Positions 54,693 to 63,827 of a stretch of DNA of 64,000 nt are shown one piece after another; positions within the stretch are counted from its first letter, which is position 1, and every line of letters starts with the position of its first letter. Position numbers and translations under genes: made by a program. Source of the stretch: Serripes groenlandicus (lineage: Eukaryota > Mollusca > Bivalvia > Cardiida > Cardiidae); the NCBI GenBank assembly GCA_031761405.1, contig JASEVX010000003.1, positions 148,524,555-148,588,554 of the forward strand, written 5' to 3'. The notes under the pieces are model-generated. The model worked only from the letters and a program-made list of their open reading frames with translations, did not search any database and was not told the DNA's origin.

Positions 54693-55294
54693 TTAACCCG
54701 TTTCCACATACAGATGTTACATGTATTCTATCTAATGCAACTGCAGTAGACCACCCGGCTGTAGCTTTTCCAGGGACTCATATTAGAAAATACAAAAATA
54801 CACGGAAAATACACGGAAACCATGGAAAAACCATGGAAAAAACCATGGAATTTAATGTTAAAATGCGGAAATGCTGGAAATGTGTCCGAATACTCTGGGG
54901 TCCCGGAAACATTCCAGCATGTCCATGGAACCGTTCCGGGGTGTCCATGGAACTTTTCCGGGGTTTCCATGAAACTTTTCCGAGTTGTCCATGGAATTTC
55001 CGGGTTTTCCACATAAATGTCCTGGAATTTCCATGGAAAGTGTCAGATTATCCCTGGAAAGTTGTCCGAATACTCCGGGGATTTTCCATGGAATTTGGTA
55101 AGTCTCCCCGGAAAAGCTACAGCCGGGCACTTTTGAAAAAAACATTGTCACAAAAGGAAAGCAATATAATATATCTTTTTGCCACAAGAATCTTTGTTTA
55201 ATATTTATACGTTCATTTATAAAATTTCTATTTTTTGACTAGATATTCAAAGTCTTCTGCTGCAAATCTTCTATAATATACAGGTAAGGTTTAA
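54693..55294 (-). mobile_element. MITE-A carrying a second nested palindromic element
   Basis: The left end is TTAACCCGTTTCCACATACA. The inner region resumes after the insert at CACTTTTGAAAAAAACATTG. The right end is TATACAGGTAAGGTTTAA. The insert (54754-55127) interrupts the GCAGTAGAC..TTTTG block of the MITE head. Confidence 0.72.
54754..55127. mobile_element. CCATGG-rich foldback element nested in MITE-A (type 2)
   Basis: Perfect 18-bp inverted ends CCCGGCTGTAGCTTTTCC / GGAAAAGCTACAGCCGGG, flanked by CA on both sides (possible 2-bp duplication). The interior is made of short repeats such as GTCCATGGAACTTTTCCGGG and TCCATGGAATTT in both senses. Open frames across it (up to 175 codons, 54674-55201) are rich in W, P and G and follow the repeat; not genes. 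Confidence 0.82.
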
Positions 55295-55356
55295 CATGCA
55301 ACACATTTGCAGCAGACAATTATGAAATGATCTGGATAAAAATGTGAAAATTCTCT
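55295..55356. mobile_element. MITE-A scrap
   Basis: ACACATTTGCAGCAGACAAT and AAAAATGTGAAAATTCTC match the left part of MITE-A, cut by the next copy. Confidence 0.5.
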
Positions 55357-55586
55357 TTAACCCTTTCCCTCATATAGATGCTTTCTGACGCCTCTGTAGC
55401 AGACGACTTTTAGAAAACATAGTGACAAAAGAAGAAATTACACAAAACATGCAATTTCTCCTTTTGCCACAATGTTTTCCACTTTTTGTCATAGGTTATC
55501 CATTCAATAATGGAGATTTTCTATGTTTTGACAAAATACGTTCAAAGTCGTCTGCTGCAGAATTGTCGTATGAGGGAAAGGGTTAA
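55357..55586 (-). mobile_element. MITE-A, near-complete copy
   Basis: TTAACCCTTTCCCTCATATA to GTATGAGGGAAAGGGTTAA, with all internal blocks (CACAAAACATGCAATTTCTC, GTCATAGGTTATCCATTCAA). Confidence 0.9.
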
Positions 55587-55995
55587 GCGAGTTTAATTAC
55601 TGAATTAAGTTTTAAAAATAAATTGTGTCAAAAGGAGATATTGCCTGATTGATGAGCAATTTCTCCTTTTGCCACCACAATGTTTTCAAAATGAGTCTGC
55701 AGACCTGTGATTTGGGTTAACTAAGGATATGATAATATAGAACCCTTGGGCCTTATGATTGAGATATGGAGAAAGCACTATTGCACATGGGTCCAATCTT
55801 GGATTCAATGTGGTAGGATTTGAAATTTCAGACCAATAACTAACTGACTGCAGTCCAAATAAGAAAAAAATCCAATTTATCAAGGAATTAACATCATAAT
55901 GGTCCAAAATCGTTATATTTTATACTTATTCTAATGAATCCACAATACGTCGATATATCTGTAACGGAATGTTGTAGAAGGTCGTACAAGTCTTG
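55587..55995. other. MITE-A half, then unrecognised
   Basis: 55620-55722 is a MITE-A right half with a perfect inner stem (GCAATTTCTCCTTTTGCCAC). 55723-55995 is unrecognised. Confidence 0.5.
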
Positions 55996-57083
55996 TTTTT
56001 AGCTCACCTGTGCACGAAGTGCTCAAGGTGAGTTATTGTGATCGCCCTATGTCCGGCGTCCGTTGTCCGTCGTCCGTCAACATTTTCTCCTCTGTAACCG
56101 GTGGGTCAACTGGGATGAAACTTCACAGAAAGCATCCTCTCAATGTCCTCACCAGAATTCCTTAAAATTTTCGGGATCCATGCAGAATTCTGGTTTCCAT
56201 GGCAACGAAATGAAAAAACTTCAAAATTCTTAAAAAATCTTCTCCTCCGAAAGTGTCAGGCCGATTTTCAAATAATTTTGTAGAAATGTTCCTCGGGTGA
56301 CCCTCTATCAGATTCCTTCAAGCCATGTTGATTGGTCGAAAAACATGGCTGCCAGGGGGGGCGGGGCTATTTTTCCTTATATGGCTATAGTGCAAACTTA
56401 AAAAATCTTCTTCTCCAAAAGTGTCAGGCCGATTTTCAAATAAATTTGTAGAAATGTTCCTTGGGTGACCCTCTATCAGATTCCTTCAAGCCATGTTGAT
56501 TGGTCAAAAACATGGCCGCCAGGGGGCGGGGCTATTTTGCCTTTTATGGTTATAGTGCAAACTTAAAAAATCTTCAACATCTTCTCCTCAGTAACCGGTG
56601 GGTCAATTGGGATGAAACTTCACAGAAAGCATCCTCTCAATGACCTCACCAGAATTCCTTCAAATTTTTGGGATCCATGCAGAATTCTGGTTTCCATGGC
56701 AACGAAACGAAAAAAACTTCAAAATTCTACTTCTCCCTAACTGGTTGGCAGATTTTGAACTTATTTTGTAGAAATGTTCCTTGGGTGACTCTCTATCAGA
56801 TTCTTTGAAGCCATGTTGATTGGTCAAAAAACATGGCCGCCAGGGGGCGGGGCTATTTTGCCTTTTATGGCTATAGTGAAAACTTAAAAAATCTTCTCCT
56901 TCAAAAGTGTCAGGCCGATTTTCAAATAATTTTGTAGAAATGTTCCTAGGGTGACCCTCTATCAGATTCCTTAAAGCCAAGTTGATTGGTTGGAAACTAT
57001 GCCCGCCAGATGGCGGGGCTTATATAGCTAAAGTGAAAAAAAAAATCAGGTGAGCGATTCCAGGGCCATCATGGCCCTCTTGT
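55996..57083 (-). mobile_element. armed tandem-repeat element, family F1, reverse strand
   Basis: On the minus strand: head ACAAGAGGGCCATGATGGCC at 57083, arm GCTCACCTGA; about four core units (AACATGGCTTGAAGGAATCT, GAGGGTCACC, AAAATAGCCCCGCCCCC); a GACGGACGACGGACAACGGA linker; hairpin and inverse arm AGGTGAGC; TAAAAA at 55996. Blocks are repeated (TTCTGGTTTCCATGGCAACG at about 56188 and 56687), so a sub-array was duplicated. Confidence 0.85.
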
Positions 57084-57514
57084 TCATTATTTCATAGGAA
57101 ATAAGCAGTTAAAAAAACCGTCCGCTCCGTGTTTTCCCGTTTAAAAATACCGTGGAATTTCCTCTTGCTCATTTGAATTTGTGGATTCAATTCGGCATTC
57201 TCTAACACTATTGACACATTACATTCATGTATGCGTGAGTTTAAGGAATGACAACTCTGCGAAGGAGATTGTCAATTCGGTTTTAGTGATCACGTGATAA
57301 ATATACAGCGATATTTTTAGATTTACTGGGTTACTAACCCAGTAGATTTTACAATGCAAAATAACGAAAAATCTCCGCAATATTAATAGTGTGCATATAT
57401 TGAAGTACATCAGTCAGCAAATCTCAATGCCTTACATGCAAAAACATCAAGGTAATGGCAATTTTTAACAATTTTCTTATTTTTTTCGCTTTTTTCTCAT
57501 ATGGGATTCAGTCC
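57084..57514. other. intergenic; one hairpin
   Basis: Unrecognised, with a perfect small stem CTGGGTTA CTAACCCAG at about 57326-57343. No gene. Confidence 0.4.
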
Positions 57515-58135
57515 CTTTAACTCTTTTGCACATATAACAAATCTGTAGATGACGACTTTGAAAACATCTACTGACAAACATAGAAATTCTCTATATAAAT
57601 GAAGAAATATTACTTGAAAAAGTTGAAAACATAAACATTGTGGCAAAAGAAAAAATTGCTCATCATTGGCAATTTCATTTTTGGCCGGATTGTCTGTCTG
57701 TCTGTCCGTCAACATTTTGGTTAAAGTTTCAGGTTGAGGTAAAATCTCAGCACTGGAAAGGGTTACAAACTTGAAACTTTGCCTGAAGGTAACCAGTAAT
57801 AAGTTCTATTGATTTCTATGGTTACTTTTACCTTGACCTTGGTTTGTCGATTTTCAAAGTCAAATTGCCGACAATCTGGCCTTACCGTCTTCAGCGGTTT
57901 CTTGTTGTCACCATATTTTCTAATGTTTACTGCAGAGAGGCCAGAAAGCATTTATATGTTGGAAAGGGTTACCCCTTCATTGCTTTCCAACTTGCCTTCA
58001 GTATGTTTGCAGTAATATCAAAGCTCTAGATGGAATGTATAATTATTGATGGACTTGACAACATTTTGGGCAATTTCTCATTTTGCCACAATGTTTTTAA
58101 AAAATGATAGAGCTCTGCAAATGTGTTATATTTAC
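57515..58135. mobile_element. decayed MITE-A copies with an armed-linker scrap
   Basis: TTTAACTCTTTTGCACATAT at 57516; the inner TTGCTCATCATTGGCAATTT stem; then a GTCTGTCTGTCTGTCCGTC linker (57690-57710) and a unit relic; right end ATATGTTGGAAAGGGTTACC at 57970; another inner core at 58050-58105. Confidence 0.5.
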
Positions 58136-59062
58136 TAAAACATGAAATCTTGACATAAAGCCAAATAACATCAATGGGTGATATGCATTTATAGGTTTTC
58201 TACACCTTTCAAACTCCTGAATAACATGTAGTTATTACACGGTGTTTCTTTTTTTTTTCCCCAAGATATTTAAACATTTCAGTTGTTTTAAGGTGACTTT
58301 TTTGCAACTTGACTTTTCTTTTTGTATACGTAAACAAAGGATAGGGTACGGCTAGCCTTGTGAACTTTTCACCCAGTCTTGTTTTTGTAAGTGAAGCTCC
58401 TGTCATTGCGAATATATTGGATTGTAAATTCTCATTGTATCATACCAAGCCCTATATGGTGGGTACTCGTAGAGTCCTCTGACTTTGACAATTGTAATGA
58501 ATACCAGCAATGTATGTTTGGTTATGTAAACAATCAAATGATTGATCTACCATGTAAATTCCCTTTAACTAGAGGTGTAAAAATACTTGTTACTAGTAAT
58601 GACTTTCAGGACAGCTCTGCAGGTCATACCCAGTTCAGTCATTTAGAATCAACAATTGTGTTTTAGTAATTTCTAGCTATAACGTAAGTTTAATTTTGTA
58701 TGTTTTTTCTTGATGTGCAAATGTTGTTGTTTTCTTGTTCACTATGTTTGATAAATCAAATTATACCTTGGATTCAAGGTTACCTTTTGTGTCTATTAAT
58801 AGCTTAACATTTTTAAAATAATGAAAATACTGTTTGTTTACAAACAATTTGAAGGTTGTTTATCCGCAGCAGCCTAGGTTTTAACCAGACTTGCTTCTTG
58901 CTTCACTGTTTGTTTTTAACAGTTTCCCACTTTCAGAATCATTTTGACACATGTGCAACAGATTGCTTTCGAAAACATTGAGGCATTAGTAGAAATTACT
59001 TGTAATGAGCAGATTCTTCTTTTACCACTCTATTCACTATTTTAGACTTTCATTTATAATTG
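58136..59062. other. intergenic, mostly unrecognised
   Basis: CCCTATATGGTGGGTACTCG at 58450 may be half of a GTACTC hairpin. 58920-59050 is a MITE-A relic (CAGTTTCCCACTTTCAGAAT, GAGGCATTAGTAGAAATTAC). A 91-codon frame (58391-58666) has no recognisable domain. Confidence 0.4.
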
Positions 59063-59217
59063 TTAACCCTTTCCCTCATATAGACGCTTTCTGACGCCTC
59101 TGCAGCAGACAACTTTTTGAAAACATAGTGACAAAAGAAGAAATTGCTCAAAACGAGCAATTTCTTCTTTTGCCACAATGTTTTCTACTTTTAGTCATAG
59201 GTTATCCATTCAATTAA
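59063..59217 (-). mobile_element. MITE-A, left two thirds
   Basis: TTAACCCTTTCCCTCATATA, intact head and inner stem (GCTCAAAACGAGC), ending at GGTTATCCATTCAATTAA where the next copy begins. The missing right third may have been displaced by that insertion. Confidence 0.8.
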
Positions 59218-59507
59218 CCCTTTCCCTCATATAGACGCTTTTTGACGCCTCTGCAGCAGACGGCCTTTTTGAAAACATAGTGACAAAAGAAGAAATTGCA
59301 CAAAACGTGCAATTTCTCCTTTTGCCACAATGTTTTCCACTTTTTGTCATAGGTTATCCATTCAACTATGGAGATTTTCTATGTTTTGACAAAATAAGTT
59401 CAAAGTCGTCTGCTGCAGAATTGTCGTATGAGGGAGATTTTCCATTTTTTGACAAAATATGTTCAAAGTCATCTGCTGCAGAATTGTCATATGAGGGAAA
59501 GGCTTAA
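59214..59507 (-). mobile_element. MITE-A with duplicated right head
   Basis: Ends TTAACCCTTTCCCTCATATA and ATATGAGGGAAAGGCTTAA. The right end segment GGAGATTTTCTATGTTTTGA ... GTATGAGGGA (about 64 bp) is present twice in tandem (59370-59434 and 59435-59498), the inner copy having lost its terminal AAAGGGTTAA. Confidence 0.85.
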
Positions 59508-60104
59508 TAGATTTATAGATGATTTGAAAATCATATGCTGCCGTTTGTCATATATGTGAGAAGGATTAAATTTGGTCAACTATGAATAACAACATATCTG
59601 GATCTATCTAGACAGCAGTAGTCACCGTTGAAAATATCTGAATCAAAAATGTGCAATATCATTATAGATGAGACTAATTATAGAAAAGAACATTGAAAAC
59701 ATTGTGGCAAAAGTAAAAGGAGAAATTGTTGATTATTATATATACGCAATTTCCTCTGTGACCAAAATATTTTCAAAAGTTGTCTGCTGCAATTGCGCCA
59801 AAATGTGTAAAAGCTATCGATGGACAATTAGGCTGTAGGATTCCTGGCGAATCATTGTACTCCTTTTGCCACAATGTTTTCCACTTTTAGTCATAGGTTA
59901 TCCATTCAATTATAGAGATTTTCCATCTTTTGACAAAATATGTTCAAAGTCGTCTGCTGCAGAATTGTTGTATGAGGGAAAGGGTTAAAAGGGGGGGAAG
60001 TTCAGATTTACATTTTGTTGAGAAGATGTTTTATAATATATTTATACACATCTCAGTGACATCTTTATCATATTACTTGAACAGAAATTGCGTATTGAAA
60101 ACTG
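59508..60104. mobile_element. MITE-A fragments
   Basis: Relics at 59520-59570 and 59700-59800, and a well-preserved right half at 59848-59988 (CTCCTTTTGCCACAATGTTT to GTATGAGGGAAAGGGTTAA). 59989-60104 unrecognised. Confidence 0.6.
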
Positions 60105-60286
60105 TTTGCCTTTCCCTCATACAACAATTCTGCAGCAGACGACTTTGAACATATTTTGTCAAAAAATTGAAAATCTATAATTGAATGGATAACCTATGCC
60201 TAAAAGTGGAAAAAATTGACAAAAGGAGAAATTGCTTGTTTTCAGCAATTTCTTCTTTTGTCACTGCTGCTGAGGGAAACGGTTAA
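60105..60286 (+). mobile_element. MITE-A, internally deleted
   Basis: GCCTTTCCCTCATACAACAA head, inner stem GAAATTGCTTGTTTTCAGCA, then a direct jump from TTTTGTCAC to TGCTGCTGAGGGAAACGGTT, losing the right head. Confidence 0.75.
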
Positions 60287-60744
60287 TTAATAAGAAAACT
60301 GGACTGGTCTCATCTTTTCTAAGTGAATTGTTCAGAAATGTGATATATAATTAAAATGATTAATGATGATTTACTACCATTTGTTTTCTTGAAATACTGA
60401 TGTATTTTGATAATTGCATTTATATAGATTTTCCATTCTTTGCAAGGAAGTTTCTTCTGCTGCTGCATTTTCGTCAAAATGCGTCTGCGAGTGTTAAAGG
60501 GTTTATTTCATTTTTGAGACAAAAAGGTAAATTAGGTAATGTGGTTAACATTTGATGAATATGTAAATAATAATTTATTAAAAAAAAGTTGAAATCAATT
60601 TTATGTTGGACAATAAGAAGTTTCTAGTGTTGAGTAATTTCTCTTTTTTGTCACAATGTTTTCAAAACTGTGTGCAGGGACTATACAGCGGAATAGGTTA
60701 AAAGCAAAAGATGATTTTACCTCGTATTTAATTTCTAATTTCAG
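60287..60744. other. upstream of the gene; MITE-A relics
   Basis: Degraded MITE-A blocks at 60420-60500 and 60590-60700 (GTTGAGTAATTTCTCTTTTT). TTTCTAATTTCAG at 60732-60744 is a good 3' splice site leading to the exon with the start codon. Confidence 0.45.
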
Positions 60745-60800
60745 GTAGATCTAGGTGATATTTAGCGGGTGTGTCTTGGGTCTTAACGAAAACTTCAAGC
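60745..60800 (+). other. probable 5' UTR part of the start-codon exon
   Basis: It follows a polypyrimidine/AG acceptor and runs without in-frame ATG to ACTTCAAGC just before the ATG, with A at position -3. An upstream non-coding exon outside the recognised sequence is implied. Confidence 0.45.
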
Positions 60801-60878
60801 ATGAACCAAGCAGCTAAATTTGGAGGTCAGACGTTACGAAGGTCATTCTCAACAGGTCATTTGCAGTTGATTCGTGAT
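60801..60878 (+). CDS. coding exon 1 of a small putative mitochondrial protein
   Basis: ATG at 60801 encodes 26 residues beginning MNQAAKFGGQTLRRSFSTGH. Arginines, serine/threonines and no acidic residue before the last codon make an amphipathic stretch typical of a mitochondrial targeting presequence. The exon ends GTGAT and is followed by GTAAGT (60879), a consensus donor, in phase 0. It joins in frame to 63666-63827. The intron of about 2.8 kb contains MITE-A copies, the 40-bp tandem repeat and an F6 armed element. I do not recognise the family. Without transcript data the exon could belong to a longer protein. Confidence 0.55.
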
Positions 60879-60908
60879 GTAAGTACCAATTCTTGTCTTC
60901 CACTTATT

Positions 60909-61109
60909 TATTAAACTCTTTCCCAAATACAACAAATCTGCAACAGACAAATTTGAAAACATACAGGCAACAAAACTATTTAATGAATCCATAAACAAAA
61001 GTTTAATTATTGAGGCAAATGGAGAAATTGCTCATGATGTTTTCAAAAGTCGTTTGCTGTAGAGGCTGCAGACAGCGTCTGTATGTGCCGAACAGCAGGA
61101 AAGGTTTAA
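60909..61109 (+). mobile_element. MITE-A, diverged
   Basis: ATTAAACTCTTTCCCAAATA, CAACAGACAAATTTGAAAAC, right end AACAGCAGGAAAGGTTTAAA. Confidence 0.65.
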
Positions 61110-61146
61110 AGTTTTGGCAGTCTTGTTTCAAAAGTATGATAGTTGC

Positions 61147-61376
61147 TTAACCCTTTCCCTCATACGGCAATTCTGCAGCAGACGACTTTGAACGTATTTT
61201 GTCAAAAAATAGAAAATCTCCATAATTGAATGGATAACCTATGACAAAAAGTGGAAAACATTGTGGCAAAAGGAGAAATTGCACGTTTTGTGCAATTTCT
61301 TCTTTTGTCACTATGTTTTCAAAAAGCTGTCTGCTGCAGAGGCGTCAGAAAGCATCTATATGAGGGAAAGGGTTAA
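61147..61376 (+). mobile_element. MITE-A, near-complete copy
   Basis: TTAACCCTTTCCCTCATACG to CTATATGAGGGAAAGGGTTAA, nearly the same as 8749-8978. Confidence 0.9.
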
Positions 61377-61544
61377 GATACATCTAAAGATTATATTTTA
61401 AAGATTAAACCCAATGGTTGAAATCCAAATGATCCAACATTGACAGAAGTCAAACCCCAATGAATGATGGATAGATATATTTATTCAAATCGCCACCCTT
61501 GTCACTTTTAATTCTTCAGTAATTAATATTGAATCACATTCTAT

Positions 61545-61742
61545 CATTTAATTTGAAAACATAGTGATAAAAACCTGAATATCTCCATAAAAGATAGCTA
61601 AATTAATAAAAATAAAGTGGAAAACATTGTGGCCAAAGGAGAAATTACTCATCATGAGCAATTTCACCTTTGGCCACAATGTTTTCAAAAGGCATCTGCT
61701 ACATATGCATTAAAATGTGTCTGCAGGTGGGAAAGGGTTAAG
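61545..61742. mobile_element. MITE-A, diverged, with a near-perfect inner stem
   Basis: GAAAACATTGTGGCCAAAGG pairs with CCTTTGGCCACAATGTTTTC around ATTACTCATCATGAGCAATT (61620-61690); the right end is GCAGGTGGGAAAGGGTTAA. The left end is degraded. Confidence 0.75.
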
Positions 61743-61760
61743 TTGACATTGTTTCTTGTT

Positions 61761-62000
61761 GAGCCAGTCCAGCCCAGTCACCGAGGGCTATAAATCTAGA
61801 GGGCCAGTCCAGCTCAATCACCAAGGGCTATAAATCTAGAGGACCAGTCCAGCTCAGTCACTGAGGGCTATAAATTTAGAGGGCCAGTCCAGCTCAATCA
61901 CCAAGGGCTATAAATCTAGAGGACCAGTCCAGCTCAGTCACTGAGGGCTATAAATCTAGAGGACCAGTCCAGCTCAGTCACCGAGGACTATAAATCTAGG
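61761..62000 (+). repeat. 40-bp tandem repeat, six copies
   Basis: Each copy reads like CCAGTCCAGCTCAGTCACCG with AGGGCTATAAATCTAGA. Copies 2 and 4 (CAATCACCAAGG) match each other, as do 3 and 5 (CAGTCACTGAGG), so the array grew partly by 80-bp steps. It runs into GTGAATTTGAATCCCGGC, a B-box-like word, so the unit may be the A-box part of a tRNA-like SINE head. Confidence 0.92.
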
Positions 62001-62177
62001 GGACCAGAGTAGTGAATTTGAATCCCGGCTAAGCTATTCATACCTTCTGATGATGAACAAATATCATTGTGACCATCATCATTCATCCTCCACCAATGGA
62101 CTAAATAGTTTATGGGAATGAAACTAGTAGCCTACGAAGAATGTTGTCGGGAGTACTGCTGCAAGAAAATATAGAAA
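62001..62177 (+). other. possible SINE body
   Basis: GTGAATTTGAATCCCGGCTA followed by AGCTATTCATACCTTCTGAT and CATCATCATTCATCCTCC. A tRNA-like B box at about 62013-62026 is the only support; boundaries unclear. Confidence 0.35.
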
Positions 62178-63359
62178 ACAAGATGTGTTTGTGAAACACT
62201 GATGCCCCCCAATGGCAACATCTAGGTCAAAGGTCAAGGTCGCCAGGTCAAAAATGTTGGTACTGACAGAAAGGTCATGTCACAAGGAATACACATGTGA
62301 AATATGGTAGCCGTACCTGTTATGGTTCAAAAGTAGTGGTCAAGGATAAAGTTTTTTTCGAGAATGGCAACATCTAGGTCAAAGGTCAAGGTCGCAAGGT
62401 GAAAAATTTTGGTACTGACAGAAAGGTCATGTCACAAGGTATACACATGTGAAATATGGTAGCCTTACCTGTTATGGTTCAAAAGTAGTGGGGAAGGTTA
62501 AAAAAAAAATTGAGAATGGCAACATCTAGGTCAAAGGTCAAGGTCGCCAGGTCAAAAATGTTGGTACTGACAGAAAGGTCATGTCACAAGGAATACACAT
62601 GTGAAATATGGTAGCCGTACCTGTTATGGTTCAAAAGTAGTGGTCAAGGATAAAGTTTTTTTCGAGAATGGCAACATCTAGGTCAAAGGTCAAGGTCGCA
62701 AGGTGAAAAATGTTGGTACTGACAGAAAGGTCATGTCACAAGGTATACACATGTGAAATATGGTAGCCTTACCTGTTATGGTTCAAAAGTAGTGGGGAAG
62801 GTCAATAAAAATTGAGAATGGCAACATTTAGGTCAAAGGTCAAGGTCGCAAGGTAAAAAATGTTGGTACTGACAGAAAGGTCATGTCACAAGGAATACAC
62901 ATGTGAAATATGGTAGCCGTATCTGTTATGGTTCAAAAGTAATGGCCAAGGTTAAAGTTTTTTTCGAGAATGGCAACATCTAGGTCAAAGGTCAAGGTCG
63001 CAAGGTCAAAATATTGGTACTGACAGAAAGGTCATGTCACAAGGAATACACATGTGAAATATGGTAGCCGTACCTGTTATGGTTCAAAAGTAGTGGTCAA
63101 GGTTAAAGTTTTTTTCGTGCAGACAGGCCAAAAACTACATCTAGGTCAAAGGTCAAGGTCGCAATGTCAAAAGTTTTGGTACTGACAGAAAGGTCATGTC
63201 ACAAGGAATACACATGTGAAATATGGTAGCCGTACCTGTTATGGTTCAAAAGTAGTGGTCAAGGTTAAAGTTTTTTTTGTGCAGACAGACCAACAGACAG
63301 ACCAAAAACTATATGCCCCCCGAATCGGAGATTCCGGGATTCCGGGGGGGCATAAAAAC
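62178..63359 (+). mobile_element. armed tandem-repeat element, family F6 (ATGCCCCCC arms)
   Basis: Head ACAAGATGTGTTTGTGAAAC, arm ATGCCCCCC (about 62201), GACAGACCAACAGACAGACC linker, hairpin CCCGAATCGGAGATTCCGGG region, inverse arm GGGGGGCAT, AAAAA. The core is about seven units of about 152 bp (AACATCTAGGTCAAAGGTCA, GGTACTGACAGAAAGGTCAT, AATACACATGTGAAATATGG, CTGTTATGGTTCAAAAGTAG), starting near 62211, 62363, 62514, 62667, 62816, 62969 and 63120. It lies in the intron of the small gene. Confidence 0.87.
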
Positions 63360-63496
63360 GGTTCAATGAACTGGCACTGATATAACTGTGATACTGTTGA
63401 AAACAGCAGTAAACTTTGAATTTATCAACGACGTAGTTGTTGTATAGCAGAACTCTAGATATGTCATGTTCTAAAATACTTATTGGACCTCAAAAA
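63360..63496. other. intronic, nothing recognised
   Basis: Short unique stretch. ATGTTCTAAAATACTT at about 63467 is the left extension of the hairpin repeat shared with 6344. Confidence 0.4.
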
Positions 63497-63569
63497 CCTA
63501 TGTTGTTGGTACTCAAAAGAATTTTCTCAGTGAGACAATCCTTTTGAGTACCTACAATATAGGGTTTAA
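63497..63569. repeat. short hairpin repeat, GTACTC family (copy 4)
   Basis: AAACCTATGTTGTTGGTACT and GAGTACCTACAATATAGGGT face each other around a GTGAGAC loop, in the same layout as 1-76. Confidence 0.8.
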
Positions 63570-63665
63570 ACTTTAAATGATTATTACGGAAGATATTGTG
63601 GAGCAAAGATCTGTTTACTCAATCTTATTCAGGCCTCCGTTCATTTGTTACATTTTCTATTACAG

Positions 63666-63827
63666 GCAGAAGTGGTGTCAGTTCCGGCTGACAGAACCAA
63701 GAAATTCATCAAAGGACTCAAGATGGGGCTAGTGCTGATAAGCCTTACTAGTCTGAGCTGGTCCGCATCACACAGCCAGTCATTATACTGTAATAAAGGC
63801 TCAGATAAAGAGGCCAAACATCCGTAG
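63666..63827 (+). CDS. coding exon 2 and stop of the small putative mitochondrial protein
   Basis: After the acceptor TTTTCTATTACAG the frame reads AEVVSVPADRTKKFIKGLKM, then a hydrophobic segment GLVLISLTSLSWSASHS (a possible single membrane helix, short), then YCNKGSDKEAKHP and TAG at 63825-63827. Joined in phase 0 to exon 1 the product is 79 residues: presequence, charged linker, one weak hydrophobic segment and a basic tail. That layout is seen in small inner-membrane proteins of the respiratory chain and assembly factors, but I cannot name a family, so the function is inference from layout only. Confidence 0.55.
   Translation, partial: AEVVSVPADRTKKFIKGLKMGLVLISLTSLSWSASHSQSLYCNKGSDKEAKHP

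Larger units (their letters stand above)
60879..63665 (+). other. intron of the small gene, filled with repeats
   Basis: Donor GTAAGT at 60879, acceptor CATTTTCTATTACAG ending at 63665. Contents are annotated separately. It contains no other plausible exon by eye. Confidence 0.5.

Noticed and set aside
54674..55201. 175-codon plus ORF and overlapping minus ORFs as proteins
   Set aside because: The frames translate the CCATGG microrepeats on both strands; open frames follow from the repeat composition.
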